Notes under the pieces: generated by a model
The model's database searches: none
Seen by the model: only the letters and a program-made list of their open reading frames with translations
Told to the model about the DNA's origin: nothing
DNA from: Ferrimonas balearica DSM 9799
GTDB lineage: Bacteria; Pseudomonadota; Gammaproteobacteria; Enterobacterales; Shewanellaceae
Reading direction: 5' to 3'
Length of the DNA stretch: 64,000 bases
NCBI RefSeq assembly: GCF_000148645.1
Contig: NC_014541.1
Span: 4,177,139 to 4,241,138 of the forward strand
Shown: piece after piece, positions 62,987 through 64,000 of the stretch
How positions within the stretch are numbered: position 1 is the stretch's first letter
How the letters are laid out: each line of letters begins with the position of its first letter
Made by a program: the position numbers and the translations under genes

Positions 62987-64000
62987 TTAGTGCCCAAAGG
63001 GGCGTCCCATCTGCCTCAGGTCAGCACCGGTGGGTTTCTGCATCGCGCGCAGCTCAAACTGCGGCAGCACCGCCAGGGCGTGGTCAAAGATGTCCGCCTG
63101 TATCCCTTCGTAGATCGGCCAACGGGTGTCGTTGGTAAAGCAGTAGATCTCCATGGGCAGGCCATTTTCCGTGGGCTCCAGCTGGCGCACCATCAGGGTC
63201 ATCTCCTTGAGGATCATGGGATGATGCTCAAGGTAGGCCTGCAGATAAGCCCGGAAGCAACCCAGGTTGGTCAGCTTGCGGCCATTGGCCGGCTGCTCCA
63301 GATGGGGCACGCCCGCATTCGCTTCGGTCAGCTCCTTGCGCTTATTGGCCAGATGCGGACGCATCAACTCGATCTGATCCAGGCGCTCATACAGGGCTTC
63401 ATCGAGAAAACGCACGGAATGCAGGTCCAGCAACAGGGAACGCTTAATCCGGCGTCCACCGGCCTCCTGCATCCCACGCCAGTTACGGAAGGCATCCGCC
63501 ACCATGGCATGCGCCGGGATCATGGTGATGGTCTTATCAAAGTTCTGCACCTTCACCGTGGTCAGGCTCACCTCAATCACGTCACCATTGGCGCCGTATT
63601 TGTCCATCTGCACCCAGTCACCGCGACTGACCATGCGGTTAGCGGACAACTGCACCCCGGCGACAAAGCCGAGAATGGTGTCGCGGAACACCAACAACAG
63701 CAAACCGGTCGCCACACCCAAACCGGACAGCAGGTAAAGCGGTGACTTTTCCAGCAACACCGAGATAAACAGGATGGCGGCAACCAGAAACAGGAACAGT
63801 TTGCCCAGCTGGATAAAGCTCTGTACCGGCAGACGACGGCTGACCGGGCTTTGCAGCGCCACAGCCTGCACCGTATCCAATACCGCGAAAATCAGGCGGA
63901 TCACCACCACCAGAATCAACAACTCCAGTGCCATGGTGGCGGCATGATCCCACCAGGGCCAGGCCGCAAACACCAGTGGGGTAAACAGGTCCAGAATCAC
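62987..64000 (-). CDS. MscS-family mechanosensitive channel (YbdG-like), N-terminus cut by window
   Basis: At least 337 residues are visible and the frame is open to the window end. YbdG of E. coli is about 415 residues, so the start probably lies outside. Three or four membrane helices are visible, then the pore helix segment GLGVATGLLLLVFRDTILGFVAGVQL (in parts) and the cytoplasmic vestibule beta domain (VQMDKYGANGDVIEVSLTTVKV in parts). GGRRIKRSLLLDL and TLMVRQLEPTENGLP are close to YbdG. It eases hypo-osmotic stress. Confidence 0.93.
   Translation of the reverse strand: MILDLFTPLVFAAWPWWDHAATMALELLILVVVIRLIFAVLDTVQAVALQSPVSRRLPVQSFIQLGKLFLFLVAAILFISVLLEKSPLYLLSGLGVATGLLLLVFRDTILGFVAGVQLSANRMVSRGDWVQMDKYGANGDVIEVSLTTVKVQNFDKTITMIPAHAMVADAFRNWRGMQEAGGRRIKRSLLLDLHSVRFLDEALYERLDQIELMRPHLANKRKELTEANAGVPHLEQPANGRKLTNLGCFRAYLQAYLEHHPMILKEMTLMVRQLEPTENGLPMEIYCFTNDTRWPIYEGIQADIFDHALAVLPQFELRAMQKPTGADLRQMGRPFGH

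Overview
The window is a GC-rich chromosomal segment of a gammaproteobacterium. Its gene neighbourhoods match enteric, Vibrio and Shewanella chromosomes: yigB-uvrD, polA-spf-engB-csr RNA-yihI-hemN, gpsA-secB-yibN/gpmI-envC-ctpA-yibQ, and rpoH-ftsXEY-rsmD. ETF-QO, diheme cytochrome c4, DUF2956, DUF2489 and a TIGR01621 pseudouridine synthase point to a marine Alteromonadales-type organism. Ferrimonas is my best guess from gene content and base composition, but I cannot prove it.

Region 1 (1-5,050) is the right part of an integrative element with lower GC than its surroundings. It holds the end of a tyrosine recombinase, a small coiled-coil partner, a ribbon-helix-helix-like protein, a calcineurin-type phosphoesterase and a secreted metzincin-like lipoprotein. 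The last 700 bp is repeat-rich and nearly gene-free. The element stops inside a DUF2956 gene, whose 3' part is missing. Two copies of a paired 15-bp dyad, each pair with the same 29-bp spacing, lie after the recombinase module and near the right end.

Region 2 (5,050-29,560) is host chromosome: yigB, uvrD, a HemN-like radical SAM protein, a PfkB kinase, a diguanylate cyclase, ETF-QO, and moaABCDE behind a candidate molybdenum-cofactor riboswitch. Next come a possible signalling cluster (two related DUF5666-type exported proteins, a PepSY protein, an OmpR-type regulator and a histidine kinase) and moeAB. A yhhQ-HD-GNAT operon follows, then an unannotated RyhB-type small RNA under a Fur box.

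Region 3 (29,560-38,860) is the polA neighbourhood. The 440 bp upstream of polA holds a dense GATC cluster and DnaA boxes. Downstream are Spot 42 RNA with a CRP site, engB, cytochrome c4, a CsrB/CsrC-type RNA with 19 GGA motifs, yihI, a DUF2489 protein and hemN.

Region 4 (38,860-64,000) carries add, a DUF885 lipoprotein, DUF1244, an alpha/beta hydrolase, a GGDEF/EAL protein, and a strange 92-nt class II tRNA with anticodon UAU. Then follow yhiN, gpsA-secB-yibN, gpmI-envC-ctpA-yibQ, rpoH, ftsXEY (FtsY has sixteen 15-residue repeats), rsmD, marC, an HD-GYP protein, a His-rich ZIP-like membrane protein, an acyltransferase, and a YbdG-type MscS channel cut by the window end.

The strongest unexpected observations are the integrative-element end with its paired dyads, the RyhB homologue, the oriC-like cluster upstream of polA, and the class II UAU tRNA.
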